Shown here in pieces: positions 45,191 through 59,384 of a stretch of DNA of 64,000 nt. The notes beneath the pieces are model-generated. The model was not told the DNA's origin and ran no database searches. It saw only the letters and a program-made list of their open reading frames with translations. The translations under genes were made by a program, and so were the position numbers. Source of the DNA: Lycocorax pyrrhopterus obiensis (taxonomy: Eukaryota; Chordata; Aves; Passeriformes; Paradisaeidae). The stretch is taken from NCBI GenBank assembly GCA_014706295.1, contig JACSVZ010000002.1:137006682-137070681 (forward strand), read 5' to 3'. Numbering within the stretch: position 1 is the stretch's first letter; the number at the start of each line of letters is the position of its first letter.

Positions 45191-48100
45191 GTCCAGTAAA
45201 GCCAGCATTAGATAGCTGTCTGCAGTAATATCCCACCTTAGCTGCCTTCTTAAGGTTAAGAACAAAGCATGTTTTCTCCAGTCTTTTTGAAGATTTTGAG
45301 TTTCCAGTGTATTTCACACTGTCCTTTCTTGTGGCTTCCCTATTTCTATGACATCCCTTTGAGAATAAATGATCAGAACTTTTTAGGGCATGCTCTGAGA
45401 CACTTCATCATTATTTGAAACATCATTTGAACAGTATAATATTTTCTACAATTTGCTTCATGTGTGATCTATATAATTTTTATTTAATATTTGAAACATT
45501 GTAAGTGTTTCCACCTTAGATCATTTTGTTCTGGTGAGTATTCTAAAGAACCTGATTATTAATTTGTGCCTTTTCACTTTGTCCTTATGTTTTATTTTCT
45601 GGATATTGAATCTGAAGAATCATTTTTTCTACTTCCTTGTTCAGTTACTATTTCACTGTCTTTTCTAATATTGTCTATTCCCACTTTGAGGCATATTTAC
45701 TTCCTTCTTTCAGTCAAGTTTTCTTGGACGGTTTCCTCCTTTCTGCCATTCTGATGAGATAATAAAGGACTGCATTACCAAAAATGTAATGATTCTAGAT
45801 TTGCATAGCATGAGAGAGCAGAATCTGTCATCCTTTATCATAGTAGTCATGGCTGTATAATAATTATCATCTGATCTTAAAGCATGTTTTCAGTCTGATT
45901 CATCTTGACTTCTTCCTATTTAGTAGCATCTTATCCAATAGTAGTGCCCATTACAAATTCAGCTAATATAATCATTCACCTTTGAAAATACCGATAATAG
46001 CTGAAAATGTTGCACACCACATGACACATTTGAAAATTTGCAACCTTCCTAGTATTTGATTTATGTCATTTTACAGTCCTTGAATTTTAACCGTAATGTA
46101 TTACATTTACTTATAGACTTTTAGATTAAGCCCAACGGAAAATTATACCCTTTTACACTTTGAATAATGCATTATCTTTATATGCAAATTTTAAAGACAC
46201 TAACCAATATTTCAAGGATTGTTTAGAGACCCATAATTTTAATACTGCAAGGTGATTGTTCCTAAAAGTCTTTATGTGGATAATGTGACAATCATTAATG
46301 TTTATCATATATTTTATAAATCAACCCAATAGCTATTCATGATAGCATCACATTTCATTTGGACTGTGATTGACATGGTGACTGAGACAGATTTAAGCTG
46401 TTTATGTTTCTCTCACTGACATTCTAGAAATCAAACTACTTTCTCTACAGGTGATTAGTAGTTTTAGTTATTTTTTTCGGGGCTAACAATAGAAAAGTAA
46501 AATTTTCTATTATAGGAATGAGGTTTGAGATAGGAAATGCTTCTGTTCACTGAGACATATGATAATAAACATGAGTACATTTCAAGAGAATTTTCAAAGA
46601 AGATTCTTCAATTTTTGTCATTGCATTTTCTTGTCTGCATTTTATTCTCTGCTCGTTTTATTTGTATTCATCATCCGCTCTCCTCTGTAGACGTGTTTAT
46701 TATGTTAGTCTTTCATTACACCTGCTATTTTAAAATATCTTTTAACAAAGAAAGGCGTCACATGTCAAGCTTAGCAAGCCTAGCCTTGTTCTACTATTAA
46801 GTATAAAATGAATTCATCAGAAAACACAGAAGTCTCCTGTACAATAAACATGCTCCCACCACCCAGACTGAATTTGAAAAAAACTGGGAGACCTTTTCAA
46901 TCAATTCAAACACTTAAAACCCTATTAACCTCTACTATTTGTCCTTCCTGTAGCTAGCTTTTGTTAATCAGAAATATTTCTGTTGAGCCATTCCTTCTTA
47001 TTGTTTTTGCAGAGATTTAATCAAAAGAAATATGTATAGTTAAAACTGGACAAATACAAGTAATGTGAATCACAGTCAGTAATGAGTGATTAGTGTATTT
47101 CCAATAATAATTACAAATTTTGGTAGGAAAAAGCACATGTGCTTGATGGTGCACAAGTAGAAGCTAAGAGTGGAAAGCAGTTTTTTTTAATAAATATATT
47201 ATATATATATATATGTATGAATTTGAATTTGGAAGAAGAGCTATCTTTAAGTCTACTGCAAACACAGAGTGGCAGATGAAACTCCTCCCATCCTTCTCAC
47301 ATTCTTGTGCACATCAAAAGCATGACTGAATAAATTGTCTGAGTGGATATTAACCACTTGGAAAGATGAGAAAGAAAAGAAGGGAAGCAGGACAACACTT
47401 GTTGCAGATCTGAGGGCAATAATCTGTTAACATTAACAGACAGCAACTGCTCACTCAGCATTTTTAGTGAAAAGACATATTCAAATTCGTCTAGATGGAT
47501 ATTTAAGACTTTAGAAGGGTGAAGTCATGGGCAAAACAATGGATAATTAGTTCCTGGTGCCATAGTTAGCAAAGGTGACATGGCTAATTAATCTCAAACA
47601 GGGTGTGGGACCTCACCTTGGCAGCTTTTGGCAGTGGCAAAAGAAGGCATGCACAGCATTTTGTGGGTTGAGATAGTATTATCTAGTTGATACACATACA
47701 TCTTACTGGAACTGGATTTCTTAAGTGGACTTTGCAAACTGAATAATCATGAACATTGGCAACATCACAGAAAAGAAAATGCAGACCAAAAAAGTTAAAC
47801 TTGGTAAATCATATTTTTCAGTCTTTCTTCCAATGGAACATCATATTGCAGCAATTGACTAGAAATTCTCTTCTTCCACAGATCATTTGCAGTTGTTAAG
47901 GAAACCAAGAGAATTTGAACATATATGCACTTGCTCCTAGTGTACAAAGATTGATGTACTGTAAGTCTTTTATTATACCAAAATAGAAAGTGTCAGGAAA
48001 GGATAAAAATCTACAGTGAGAAATCATTACCAGAAGGTAAAAAAAAAAAAAAAAAAGAAAAAGAAGAAGAGGTTTCAAAATTCTGTAATATTTTAAATGG

Positions 48101-51100
48101 AATTTAAAAAAAAGAAATAATTTTCACAGGACCTTCTGTAAAGGTTGTTTTACTTTTGTGCCCTCCAGATTCTAGTTTTATTCTACAGCACAGGTTGACT
48201 TCTTCAGAAAATCCCCTGCTAATTCACACAGACCTTTCCAGGTGCCATTTAAAGTGCAAGGCAGATTCAAAAATATAATATATCTGTTCCAAAAAGACTG
48301 TTTCCTCTAAACTTTACTCCTGATGGGGCCTTGAGATCAGCAGAGAGCTATTCCGTAGGTTCCACCTGAACTTACAGTTATGTGATTTTCTTCCTGGGAG
48401 GTATGATGTGTCAGGGGGCTTTCAAGGCTACAAAAAAAAAAAAAAATTGAACTTCAGTACAAGAGGAGTGGAATGTGTGCATAACTTCAGCTGATTCTTG
48501 CTTAAGTTTCTCACCACAAATACATAAGGAAAATTTTTCTCGTGAAACAGCGATCATTTCTACTTTGGACTAATTACGTAGTACACCTTTGCCTGGAATA
48601 CTGATTATCTCCCATTTCTTACACATTGCATTTCCCACTTTATCTGTAAAAGAACTTGGTTTTTTTTTTCCCAAATTCAGTTACTCTTACCAAATACACC
48701 AACATATAATGATGCTACTATATCTTTTTAAGGCTAATAAAATGATACATATAGGAATGTGCAAATATAAATACAGCTAGAAAGTACTCGTTCTGAAAAA
48801 TAGAAATGAGAGGAAGAAAAGTAAGATATATTTCATAATTGTATTTATTTTCACTTTTTCTTTGCTTTGTCGTTAATACTATTGTTATTGTCACAGAACA
48901 GAAAAACATGCACTCAGAGTAGCAAAGCCCATATCATAAGCTGTATTATACATTGCTTTCTGTTCTTCATTCATTGGAGAAATTGTTGTAAGGATTGTAC
49001 TCGCCTGTCAAATTGTAAAAACAAAGCCTTGGGTGTTGACAGTGATATGTATTTCTTTCAGCTTACTTCTGGCTTGATGAAAGAAAAACTGTTTGGGGAA
49101 TATTTCTCATTCAATATTCAGAAACCACCTTCTCAAAACACGAATATTGTACCTACCTGTGAAAAGCAAAGTGAAAATTGTAATCTGTGATGACTGTAAT
49201 TGCTTACAGCAAATGCATCCTCAGAAGTGGCAGGGTAACTTAAAACCTCCAGTCTAAGTGCTGCCTTACTCAATTATTGACTGACTTTAGAGTTGAGGAA
49301 GACCGAAAGACCTTGTTGGCTGAAATACTACATTGCAGGAATTCCCCAGTCCCTGCAATGAAGCATAAGCAGGGTTGGAGAATGTTACATACATGAAATA
49401 AATAATCATTCTATAAAAGAAGACCTCCAAAGGAAATTTAATTTGGCATCCACCACCCAGCTTTAACTTGGAAGGTACAGTATTGTAATATATTTGTATT
49501 GGTTATTAGCACTTGGCTAAACACAGAATTTAAATACTAATTTAAGGCGGCGGGAGGAGGGTTCAGGTAGCTGTAAAAATTTGGATATTTTGTACAAAGG
49601 CACTGGAAAAGTGACAATTCTTCTGAGTACTATAGTGTCATGGGTCACCTTTTATATCATCTTGCAGTTTATGTCTTTGCAATTTTAGGAAAAATGTCTA
49701 TTTGTCGAGGTGCCACTATTAAAGAATAACTTTCTTCTATTTCATAACAGCCCCTAACAGAGTACAGTTGAATTCTATTCTGTAACTGCTGGGAATATGT
49801 TGACTTCTTTGATTTTTAAGAATATATTGAACAAAAGCGTGAAAACTGTAGAACAAGGAGGATTTTGGATAATCCAGTAGTTCTTTATACAGATTGGTAA
49901 ATCTATATATTAAAAGTAGTCAGGCTTTTTTTCAGTCCTTTTATTTTGAAAGATTATTTTTAAGTGCCACTGGTTAGAAATCTCTTTTCCTTATTTTCTG
50001 CCTAAAGGTACTCTTGCTGGTTGGCATGAGTTTTTGTCTGTGCAACAGAGTCCTTATTACTTGCCTAGAGATCACAAACTTGTGATGAAATTCACTTATT
50101 TATTAAAAGACTTATTATATAACAAGGAGACTGTTAGGTGACCCAACTGACTTTATTAGCACAGCAATAATAATTCAGTGATTTCTGTAGAAACAGTGGA
50201 ATATTTTTAAATATAAGGTACAAATTCAATTTTCTCACCAATCTTCTTGAGTTCTCGTATGGTGTCACTGAACAGAGTTCAGCAGATCTGTCTCTTACCA
50301 AATGAATGTTTTCAAAGTAATTTTATTTAGAGACTGCTTCATTGAACTCATTTTTTTTCCCAGAGGATGAGACTACAGTTTTGCTTTTCTGCTTTTCGAT
50401 TTGGAGTAACTTTGAACAAATATTTACTAGTCTAGACACTGCTGAAGATAATAGATCCAGTCGTTCTATCAAGGCTAGCATTTCAAAGCCCTGTGCAATT
50501 ATCTTAATCAAAGTTCAATCAAATTTCATTAGACTCTGGCACTCTTGTTCCTGCATCAAGGACAGAGCAACAGATATACTTGGAAAAAGTCTGATCGAGA
50601 GGTCTAACTTTAAATATGTCGGTATGCCCCATGTAATTTCATGAAATTTGATATGCTAAAAAGAGTCTTAAAAAATGGGATAGTCATGGTCTCTTATCAG
50701 TAAGTGAATATTTGATTTCTTTCACAAATGTACATCCATGATGTATTTTCTTAGCTCTGTACCTCTGTCAAACATTTGCAGAGAAGTCAGAGAAGCAAAA
50801 TATGATACATGTAATTAAAATTGTTAAAATTTTTTGGTACATAAATTAAGGAGATTGGTTCTTTCAAAAAGACCAAGTGAACTATTCCCAGGAAAATCTG
50901 TCCATCAGACTTTCTAGTTCCTAGAGAATTGGTTTCAGCTCCTGAAGTTAGCTTGTAGGTCTGATCAGTTTTACCACTATTCTCTTAAAAATATTTTCTG
51001 TATGTGCACAAAGCAGATGTAAGAAATTATCTCCTGGCCCTGGAGTTTTCCTTCATGCTTGGAAACCTTCCATCTTTATGGAAGCTGGGTGAGGGAAACA

Positions 51101-52570
51101 ATTATCAGTGATTCTGATCTACTTGATCTGAGCTAACTCCCCCAAATGGGGATAATGAGTGAAAGCCACATCAGGCAAACTGGAAGAATTCAAGCTCTAA
51201 ATCTGAATTTGAGTTCCTTCTCACAAAAATCTTTGGATAGAAGTGAGAACATATTCACACAACTTTTTATAAAATATATTTCATGGATAGTAATGTACAG
51301 GATTGTTCACATGATGATTTGGAAATACAGATTTTGAGCCTTAAATATAAAATCACAGAGATGAAGAAAGGAATTGAGGAAAATGGCGGTGCACTCAGAT
51401 ATATGTTCTCTGACTCCATCATTCACAGTTCTGATAGACTAATAGATATTATTACAAATAAATCAATAGAAAATTGTATAAAACTAAAGAAGACACTGAA
51501 TTTCAGGTTTTATTCTGGCTTAGCTTATGCTTTCTGTTACGTATTTCTTATGTCCATTAAGCTTGTTCCTACTAGTCGCTACTTAATCACAACTGGGTTG
51601 TGCTGATTTAAGTGAGATCTGTATCTGCATAGGGAAATGTGATGTGCTTTGGTATTCAGTCTAAAATCTTCCCCCAATGGCTTTAATTGCATTTTATAAT
51701 TTCTGTCCAGTTGTTAATTAATCACAATTTTTTTGTATGATATTACAAAAATTTCTGGCAAATATTTTCATGTCAAATTCATCAGGCAATTCTTTTTCCA
51801 ATAAAAATGCTTAGAATATATTGAAAATGAAGTATATTTGTGGCTTTATTAGAATATCCACAATAGTCATATGTTTCTTCTTGTGGCAGAGTATGTGTAA
51901 GTAACCTTACTGACCTTTCAAAAAGAAAGACTTACTTGATGTCGTTAAAAAATTTAACAAGAGTTTTTTTCTCTGATGAGACAGTACAAAGAACTTTCAG
52001 GTGAAAATTCAGCAGAGATATGCCAAGAAGTATTACTCACTCTCCAGTTCATATTTTATATCTAAAGGGTAGTCTCCGACATGGCTACTTCTTGCAGCCT
52101 TATTTTTTTAACTTTTTATTTTTTTTAACTCTAATATCAGAGTTAAAAGGGTTTTTTTATCAATTGAACTATGATGAAATACATATTAAAGTGGTTTATT
52201 TTTCACATCTGAATTATTAACCCTCTTTTATTGTCTGTAAAATACTTAAAGAAAAAGAACCTGATCTCCATTTCTACTCTGATTTATAGTACTACAGGGT
52301 TAGACAGTTGGGTGGCACATTGTGGCGAAAAGGTTGGTCCAATATTTACCACAGCAAGTAAGAAAATTTGCAGCTAGGCGATTCTTTGGCACGAACTTCC
52401 ACTGTAACCTAGTAAGAACTTTCTCAAACATCTGAATAGAAAAGGATTCAAATCCTTGTTTATCTGACCTTCCTCTTAAATAGTGTTCAAATACAAATTA
52501 GTATCTTGCCAAAAATTCAATGACTGAAGCAAAAATAGAGTTCTTAATGACTTCTCATTTTTCATATTTA
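45191..52570. other. Long A+T-rich non-coding stretch
   Basis: More than 7 kb with no recognised gene or young repeat. Contains a (TA)n run, poly-A runs near 48045 and 48430, and short frames only (the longest about 107 codons, at 48867 and 51283) with no recognisable domain. Confidence 0.5.
47198..47217. repeat. (TA)n microsatellite
   Basis: An alternating TA run of roughly nine units ending in TATGTATG. Confidence 0.8.
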
Positions 52571-52770
52571 TCAGCACTTCATATGCCTCCCATTTTCCTG
52601 TTTATTCAACATTTCCATTGAAGTCAACACTGATAGAACTGACCTATACAATATTATTATGGACTGTTTATCAGCACTTCATATGCCTCCCATTTTGCCG
52701 TTTATTAAACATTTCCATTAAAGTCAACATTGATAGAACTGATGTGCATGTTATTATTATGGAGTATTCT
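52571..52770. repeat. Tandem duplication of a 100-bp unit
   Basis: Two copies with an exact 100-bp period, each starting TCAGCACTTCATATGCCTCC (52571 and 52671), roughly 90% identical by eye. The second copy diverges most towards its end. Confidence 0.85.
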
Positions 52771-53644
52771 GACTGCTTAAAGTCTGTGGTTATTGAGAGT
52801 TCCAGATTTTAAAAAATGGCTAACTGTGCAAGGAATAACATTAATATCCCTACTTTAACACAAGAAAGCAATCTATAATACTTCTAGCTTCAAAGGATAC
52901 CAGCTGGTTTATAATAGATGTTTCATGGGTTTTATGTCATCCTGCCCAATGTGCTTCTCATCACTCCATCATCATAATTAGCTTTTCAATTAGCAGGTTT
53001 GTGTTTGTACAAGATTAGCAGCAGCTGAATCAAATTCACTTTACTCATGACAGCAACCTTTGCAGTGACTATTGCTATTAAATAACACAAAAATAAACAA
53101 CAGAGAAATGAGCCTTTAAAAACAAGATTTCTGCTTTCTCCACTCCCACTCAAGTTCAAGGTAATTTTGTTCATATTAAATCTATATATGTTGAAAAAAA
53201 ATGACCTTGGAAAAATCTGTATGCATTCCTACCAAATTAATTTCCTATGGCTATTAAAATTAGCACACAAATAGAAATTAAAAAAAAATTAAAAATACAA
53301 TATAAAATAGCCTGAATAAAAGTAAATAAATTATTTAATATAGAGATTCCTAGTATTATTAATAATATAGGCATTGTATCCTAAATGAGTCTTTGCCGAA
53401 TAGTACTGAAGAAATTATTAACAACATAAATAGTAAACTTATTGATAAAAGTAATTTTAATTAAACTTTACTTTGCTTAGTTATCTAACAAATATAAATG
53501 AGATAATACAGGCTTCTTGTAATGAAGATCTTACTGTACATACAAGTTTTTCCTTGATGAACTTATTGGGAGTTCTGAGAAAACCTGAAATAGCTGACTC
53601 ATGACCTTTGGTTGGTTAAATCTAAAAATAAGAGCTTAGGAAAT
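52771..53644. other. A+T-rich non-coding DNA
   Basis: Nothing recognised between the 100-bp duplication and the CR1. Confidence 0.55.
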
Positions 53645-54440
53645 AGTCCATGCAGAATCAGAGAATCATAGAATATGCTGAGTTGGAACAGACCCGTCAG
53701 AACCATTGAGTCCAGCTCCTGGCCGTGCACTGGATTCCCCAAGAATCATATAATGTGCCAGAGGTTACTGTCCAAACACTTCTTGAACTCAGGTAGTCTT
53801 GGTGCTGTGACCACTTCTCTGGGGAGCCTGTTCCAGTGCCCAGCTACCAAAGGGTGGGCACCAAAGTGTTAAAAACCTTTTCCTGATATGCAGCCTAAAC
53901 CTTCCCTGATTCTGCATCATGCCATTTCCTTGAGTCTTGTCACTGGTCACAAGAGCGAAGATATCGGTACCTGCCCCTCCTTGTGAGGATGTTGAAGGCT
54001 GTGATGTGGTCTTCCCTCAGTCTCCTCTTGTCCAAGCTGAACAGACCGAGTGACCTCAGCTGTTCCTCACACCGCTTCCCTTCCTTCACCATCCTTGTTG
54101 CCCTCCTTTGGATACTCCCTAATAACTTAATGTCTTCTATATTGTGCCACCCAAAACTGCCCCCAGCACTCGAGATGAGGCCACCCCAGTGCAGAGCAGG
54201 ACAATCCCCTCCCTTGTCCGGCTGGCGATGCTGTGCCTGATGTCTCCCAGGACACAGCTGGCCCTCCTGGCTGCCAGGGCACTGCTGACTCATGTTCATC
54301 TTTCCATCAACTGGGACCCCCAGGTCCCTTCCCATGGCACTGCTCTCCAGCCTTTAGTTCCCCAGGCTATACACACTACCAGGGTTGCCTCATTCCAGGT
54401 GCAGAATCCAGTGCATCTCCACCCTCTGGATCTTTTTTTC
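53645..54440 (-). mobile_element. CR1 LINE 3' fragment
   Basis: The tail AGAATCATAGAATATGCTGA at about 53662 shares the GAGTTGGAA form with the tail of the SINE at 34.4 kb. It runs through CR1 3' UTR and ORF2 text to about 54440. The 53940-54335 minus-strand frame keeps CR1 ORF2 C-terminal sequence. 5'-truncated. Confidence 0.92.
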
Positions 54441-57400
54441 CCAACTATCATCTAATACACAAAAGTCAAAACAATTTTTGAATATCTGTTAATGTTTATT
54501 CAAGTTACTCTGAATATTGAATGAAAGTTGATTTATAACACCATGCGTGAAAAGGGAAGCTGTCATAACTGTGTATGTGAGTATTGTACTGTGCATGAAA
54601 ACTATTACAGAAAAAGAAACTATTCAAGTGAGTGTTAGCACCACTTATCTCTGTGTGACTACATAGAAATGATTACTTATTTTTATTTCACAGGAATTTT
54701 AAATTTCTTTAAAAACTGAAACTTAAGACACATATATTTTCTACAATATGTATGTAGATTTGCTAATTTTGTATAACCAGTGCTGAAAGTTTGTACTACC
54801 AGATACTACCAAGTATATCTCAATAGTTATCTCCTCTCTGTGAGTGATCGTTGACATTTTTGCAAGAAAAAAGGTTTGTGTCTCTGGGTCCAGGACCTCA
54901 GTGTTATATTGATTTGGAATCTGCAGTGTACAATAGAGATGCTAGGGTTAAATAAAAATCAATTAGCTTAGAATTAAAAAAGTCCTATTTGGTTGTGCTA
55001 CTCTTCTCAATTTACACCTATTGCACTGATATATCCAGAGCAATTCTTATACCAAGTTAATTTGTTTACAGTTATTTCAAGTATATTTAACTTCACATGC
55101 ATAATTTTGTTTATACTAATCTCATTAAGTTAACATCCTTAATAAGTGTGTAGAGCTGGTGCTGGAGACTGAAGCTGGGAGGGAAATTTAGGAACCCACA
55201 TCTGCCTGACAAAGTTCGGAGAAGGGGAAATATGAGATATGGCTATCAAAGGTCTTCATGTACAATCCATCTGCAACCTCAGCATACTATCCTCTATTTT
55301 CCTTTTTCCTGCTGATCCTTTGTATTCTCCATTCTGCCTGATTCACTCCTGAAAATCGTTATTAGCTATATGTGTCTCTCTTGGTAAAAGTCCAGCTTCC
55401 ATTCTGATGTGGTAAAAGAGCAGATCACTGTGGTTACATTAAAAAGTTATCTTTCTTTTTTGCATATAGTATTCTGCACTGCAAATAGCTGTAAGCTATT
55501 GTCTGTGTCGCATTTTGCTTGTATGTGTCTTGGGTAGAGAACTGTATTTCTTAAATTGAAATATTGAATAGAGAGTATAAATGTTTTCAGGCTAGAAATC
55601 AAACAGTCTCCTTGACTCATTTTCTCCACATTCTTTTAGATTATTTCCATTCCCTTCTACATTTTGTCAAGTTCCCAAGAAAAATTCCTCATTTGCTTAT
55701 TTTACTATCTTTGCAAGGAGAAGACTTTCCTAAGCATTGGAGAGGATGGATTAATCAGAATGGATTAGCATGGTATTTTGAAAACATATTTCTCAATTAA
55801 ACTGCCAAGATCATTTTAATACCAAAAATGAATAAATTTAGAAAATATCAGATTGCAATCTCTTCTAATGATTTTTTTTGTTTGGGAAAAGATCATTTTC
55901 CAGCACTGAGATAATTCAAACTCTTGATATATTGGATTTGTTAAGGCTCAAATCTTAGGTGATGCTTTGGTGACTTCGTTAGTTTTGTACAATTCAACCT
56001 TTTAATTCCAAAAGGCATAATGTAACTAACAGAGTAAGAATACATTTAAATATAATCTATCTGCTTCTATCTTCTCATTTTGCTCATAGAGAAGTCACTG
56101 CACATATTTCTGCCCTATTAACATGTGAATAATGCTCCCTTTTTATTGTACAGTAAAATGCTTATGGGAGTATATTCTCTATTAATGGTGATCTTCATCT
56201 TATTAAATCAAAAAGATTTTTTGAACATTAAAAAATATCACATTGTTTATTTTAAAATCTCTTCATTAGGCAGCTTTAAACAGCTTTCAACATTGTTTGG
56301 TTAAAATTTCTGAAGGTGCATATTCTCTTGTTGTTAAGTGAAAAATCTTTTTCACAGAAAACACTTGAGAAGCACTCACCATTCATCTTCTAAATCTCTG
56401 GGGTTATTAGTGAATCCTGTGCTTGGGAACTTAAAGATCTTCTTGGAGTTTTCTATCACTCTTCTTGCAAAATATTGCAAGGAATTACAGTCCCACAGCA
56501 CTGGTCTCTGACACTCCTGTCAGGGGCAATTCAGTGAAAGTTTCAAACATGTTGACATAGATTTTTTTTTCTGTTAAAAAGGTAAAATAAAATAATGTTT
56601 CTGCAGCTATAAAATAAGGTTGGTTGCCAATTCTTACCTCTTTCACTTGCGTAGTTCTGAACTGTTATAGTATTTCAAGAAATTTAGGGTTGAACACTCT
56701 TCAGATCATTTCAGATAACTTCAACAAGCTGACAAGGTTTTGTGAATTTTAGACCTAGTCAGCAAAAGTTAGTCCGTCTGGAAGGAAATGGCCACACTGA
56801 AAAAATGCAGCAAGTTTAGAGGACATGGACACATCTTTCACATTTCTCCGTGCATCATGAGGAAACAAAGGGTGATGATGCTCAAGGAACATTTCAGTCA
56901 CTCTTTCACAACCTGGATATTTGAAGCAAGAAACAGAGTATTATCACTTACAGTGTTCTTAGCCATAGGATGAAAAATCAATTACTAAGCTAATTCTTAA
57001 TGGATTTACCTTGAATTAAAATATTTCCATTAGTCCCTCCTAATATCCTAAATACTCATTGACAATCAGTGCACTGTTTATATACAGCCTACAAACACTG
57101 GACAAAAAACAGAGAAATGAAGAAGTAATTCCTAGTGCCTAGGGGTGTGTCTACAATTTGTTTAGATTAAGAATGAACAATAAATCTACTTATTGTTCTC
57201 AGTCATTGGATTTCAGATTGCATCACAGTGCAGGCTTGGAGCTCACAAACTAGATTCCTCTAGATGAAACTGAACAAGATAATGCATCCTAGGAGAACAC
57301 CTAACCCATTCTTAGCATTAATGAACATTCATCTTTTAGGACCAGACAATAGCTAATCTGAAGAAACCCTCTGAAAAGCAGATGTTGAATAATGGATCTT

Positions 57401-59384
57401 CAACACCATCTATTTTGGTGTACAGATCTTTTACTCAAGGGTCAAACTAAATTCTAATATTGACATATCCTGAGGTTTTTGTTTTCTTCTCCCTCTGTTC
57501 CTTTTGCCCAGTCTATTGACATCTCTTTCCATCATTCCACATATTAGACAGAGGAGCAGTCTCTATGTTACATAACAGTTTATAAGTTATTTCTGGGCCC
57601 ACTAATGGCTAAGAGACTGTATGTGCTCTTCAGCTGTTTGAGAGCTTGGATGCAGCTCGGACCTCTAAGCTAATCCATCCACCCCTGTATTCCTGCTGGT
57701 CATTCAACTGGGTTCACATAAGTCTTTGACTAACCAAACATCATCAATATTCCTCCCAGCTGGCTGGATAATCAACGTATTGAAACTATTTTGAGAAAAG
57801 GTAGCAGCAGTAGAAGTCAGCATCTGTACTTTTTTCCAATTATAAACTTATGTCACTATTATTGTTTCCACAACTTTTTTCCTGTTTGTGGCAATGTAGG
57901 AAAAAGAAAGGGATAAGATGCACCGCAGGAATTAGATGGGAAACTGTCTCACACAGCAAGCAACACTAGTAGTAATCCAGCTGCTTGTTTGGGTATTAAT
58001 GTATTAATTCCTGTCTTTTTGTCATTTTGGACTCTTTTTGTATTTCTCTTGTGTTTTTTCTATAGAGGTTTTTATGTTTGGTTTTTTTTTATTTATGATG
58101 GTTCTGTTGTTGTTGTTGTTTGTATATGTTTGGTTTTTCCTGATGCAAAATGAAAATGCATTCCAAACCTTAACTTTTCGTATGAAATAAAGTTCATGCT
58201 TTTGAGGAAGTCTAGTTATAGGTACTACAAAAATACTAAATAAAAAATACCTATGGCTATGTATTAATAATAATAATAATAATAAGTATTTAATAATAAT
58301 TATGATGATTTTGCCACCTACCTAAGAAATAACTGTTAAACAGTAAACATCCATCAAAACTTGACAATTGACTTATAGTTTCATTGAAGATTATGAGAAA
58401 CAGTGAAATATATTTACTTTAACAATTCACTGTAAAAAAGCTATGATATTTGATTTGAATTTGAATTCCTGTGCAGTGTAGGTGTAAAGATTTGTAACAA
58501 CCCCAGAAAGTTTGTCAGTTTGCTGTTCACTCTATATGATTAGACATAATGAAATGTTGCATTTGTTTTTTTAAGATACCAGAGGGTATTATTTAGCATA
58601 CTGATTACTTCCTTTAATATCTCTATCAGCCTGGAAGAAAAAAGGAGTAAAGATATTTGAACTAAAGACAGAAGAACAAAAGCAGAATTTTTTTTTTAAG
58701 CATCACTCAGGAATTAGAAATGTATGTACTACAAACTACGCTGCTGTACATTGTAAACTATAGACAGACTCCATCCTGAACACCAAGACAGGATGCCATC
58801 TGGTTCCTGTTGGCCAATTTTAAACTCTGCTTAATCCGGGGTTAGCTAATATCTCTGTGTTTTCATTTATGCAAAGTAATAAAAGCTTCTAATTGACCTT
58901 TGCATGAATATGCATGTAGAGTTTTGTGGGTTTTGTAGAAAAGCATTCCTGACATGGTTGCTGCTCTGCTCTGTGGGTTGCTGGAGGTGATGCAGAAGGT
59001 TAAGGGTACTAGAAGACTTTTTGTTACATCTCTTGCAGGTCTTCCTGCGTAGCCTACTATGAGTAAAAGGACAAGGATGGGGGAAAGATATGAACATAAA
59101 GACACCACAGTGTTGTTTGGTTGACAGAGGGATCTGCACTTGTATGAGATCAATAAAAGAGGTAGGCATCAGATAAAAGACCTTTGGAGAATTTCATAGT
59201 TAGGGAGGTTTTTGTCTGACACCTTAATGACAACGACATTGTCAGTGCACTCTGTGAAAGTCAGTGTCACTTTCTGTTATATTTTCATGTAAATGTGTGG
59301 TGTAGCTGTCTTCCTACTGATCACTTTCTTCTAGAATCTTTAGCAGACATTTGGCTCACAGTGTTCTAGCTTTCTGTGTTATCA
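54441..59384. other. Long A+T-rich non-coding stretch
   Basis: TAA and TTG microsatellites near 58100-58300. No gene or repeat family recognised. Confidence 0.5.
58263..58285. repeat. (TAA)n microsatellite
   Basis: About seven TAA units, followed by more TAA/TAT-rich sequence to about 58310. Confidence 0.8.

Noticed and set aside
50323..50644. Overlapping frames on both strands (62 and 100 codons), one with an alpha-helical-looking peptide
   Set aside because: No splice sites, motif or family recognised, and length is within chance for the window.
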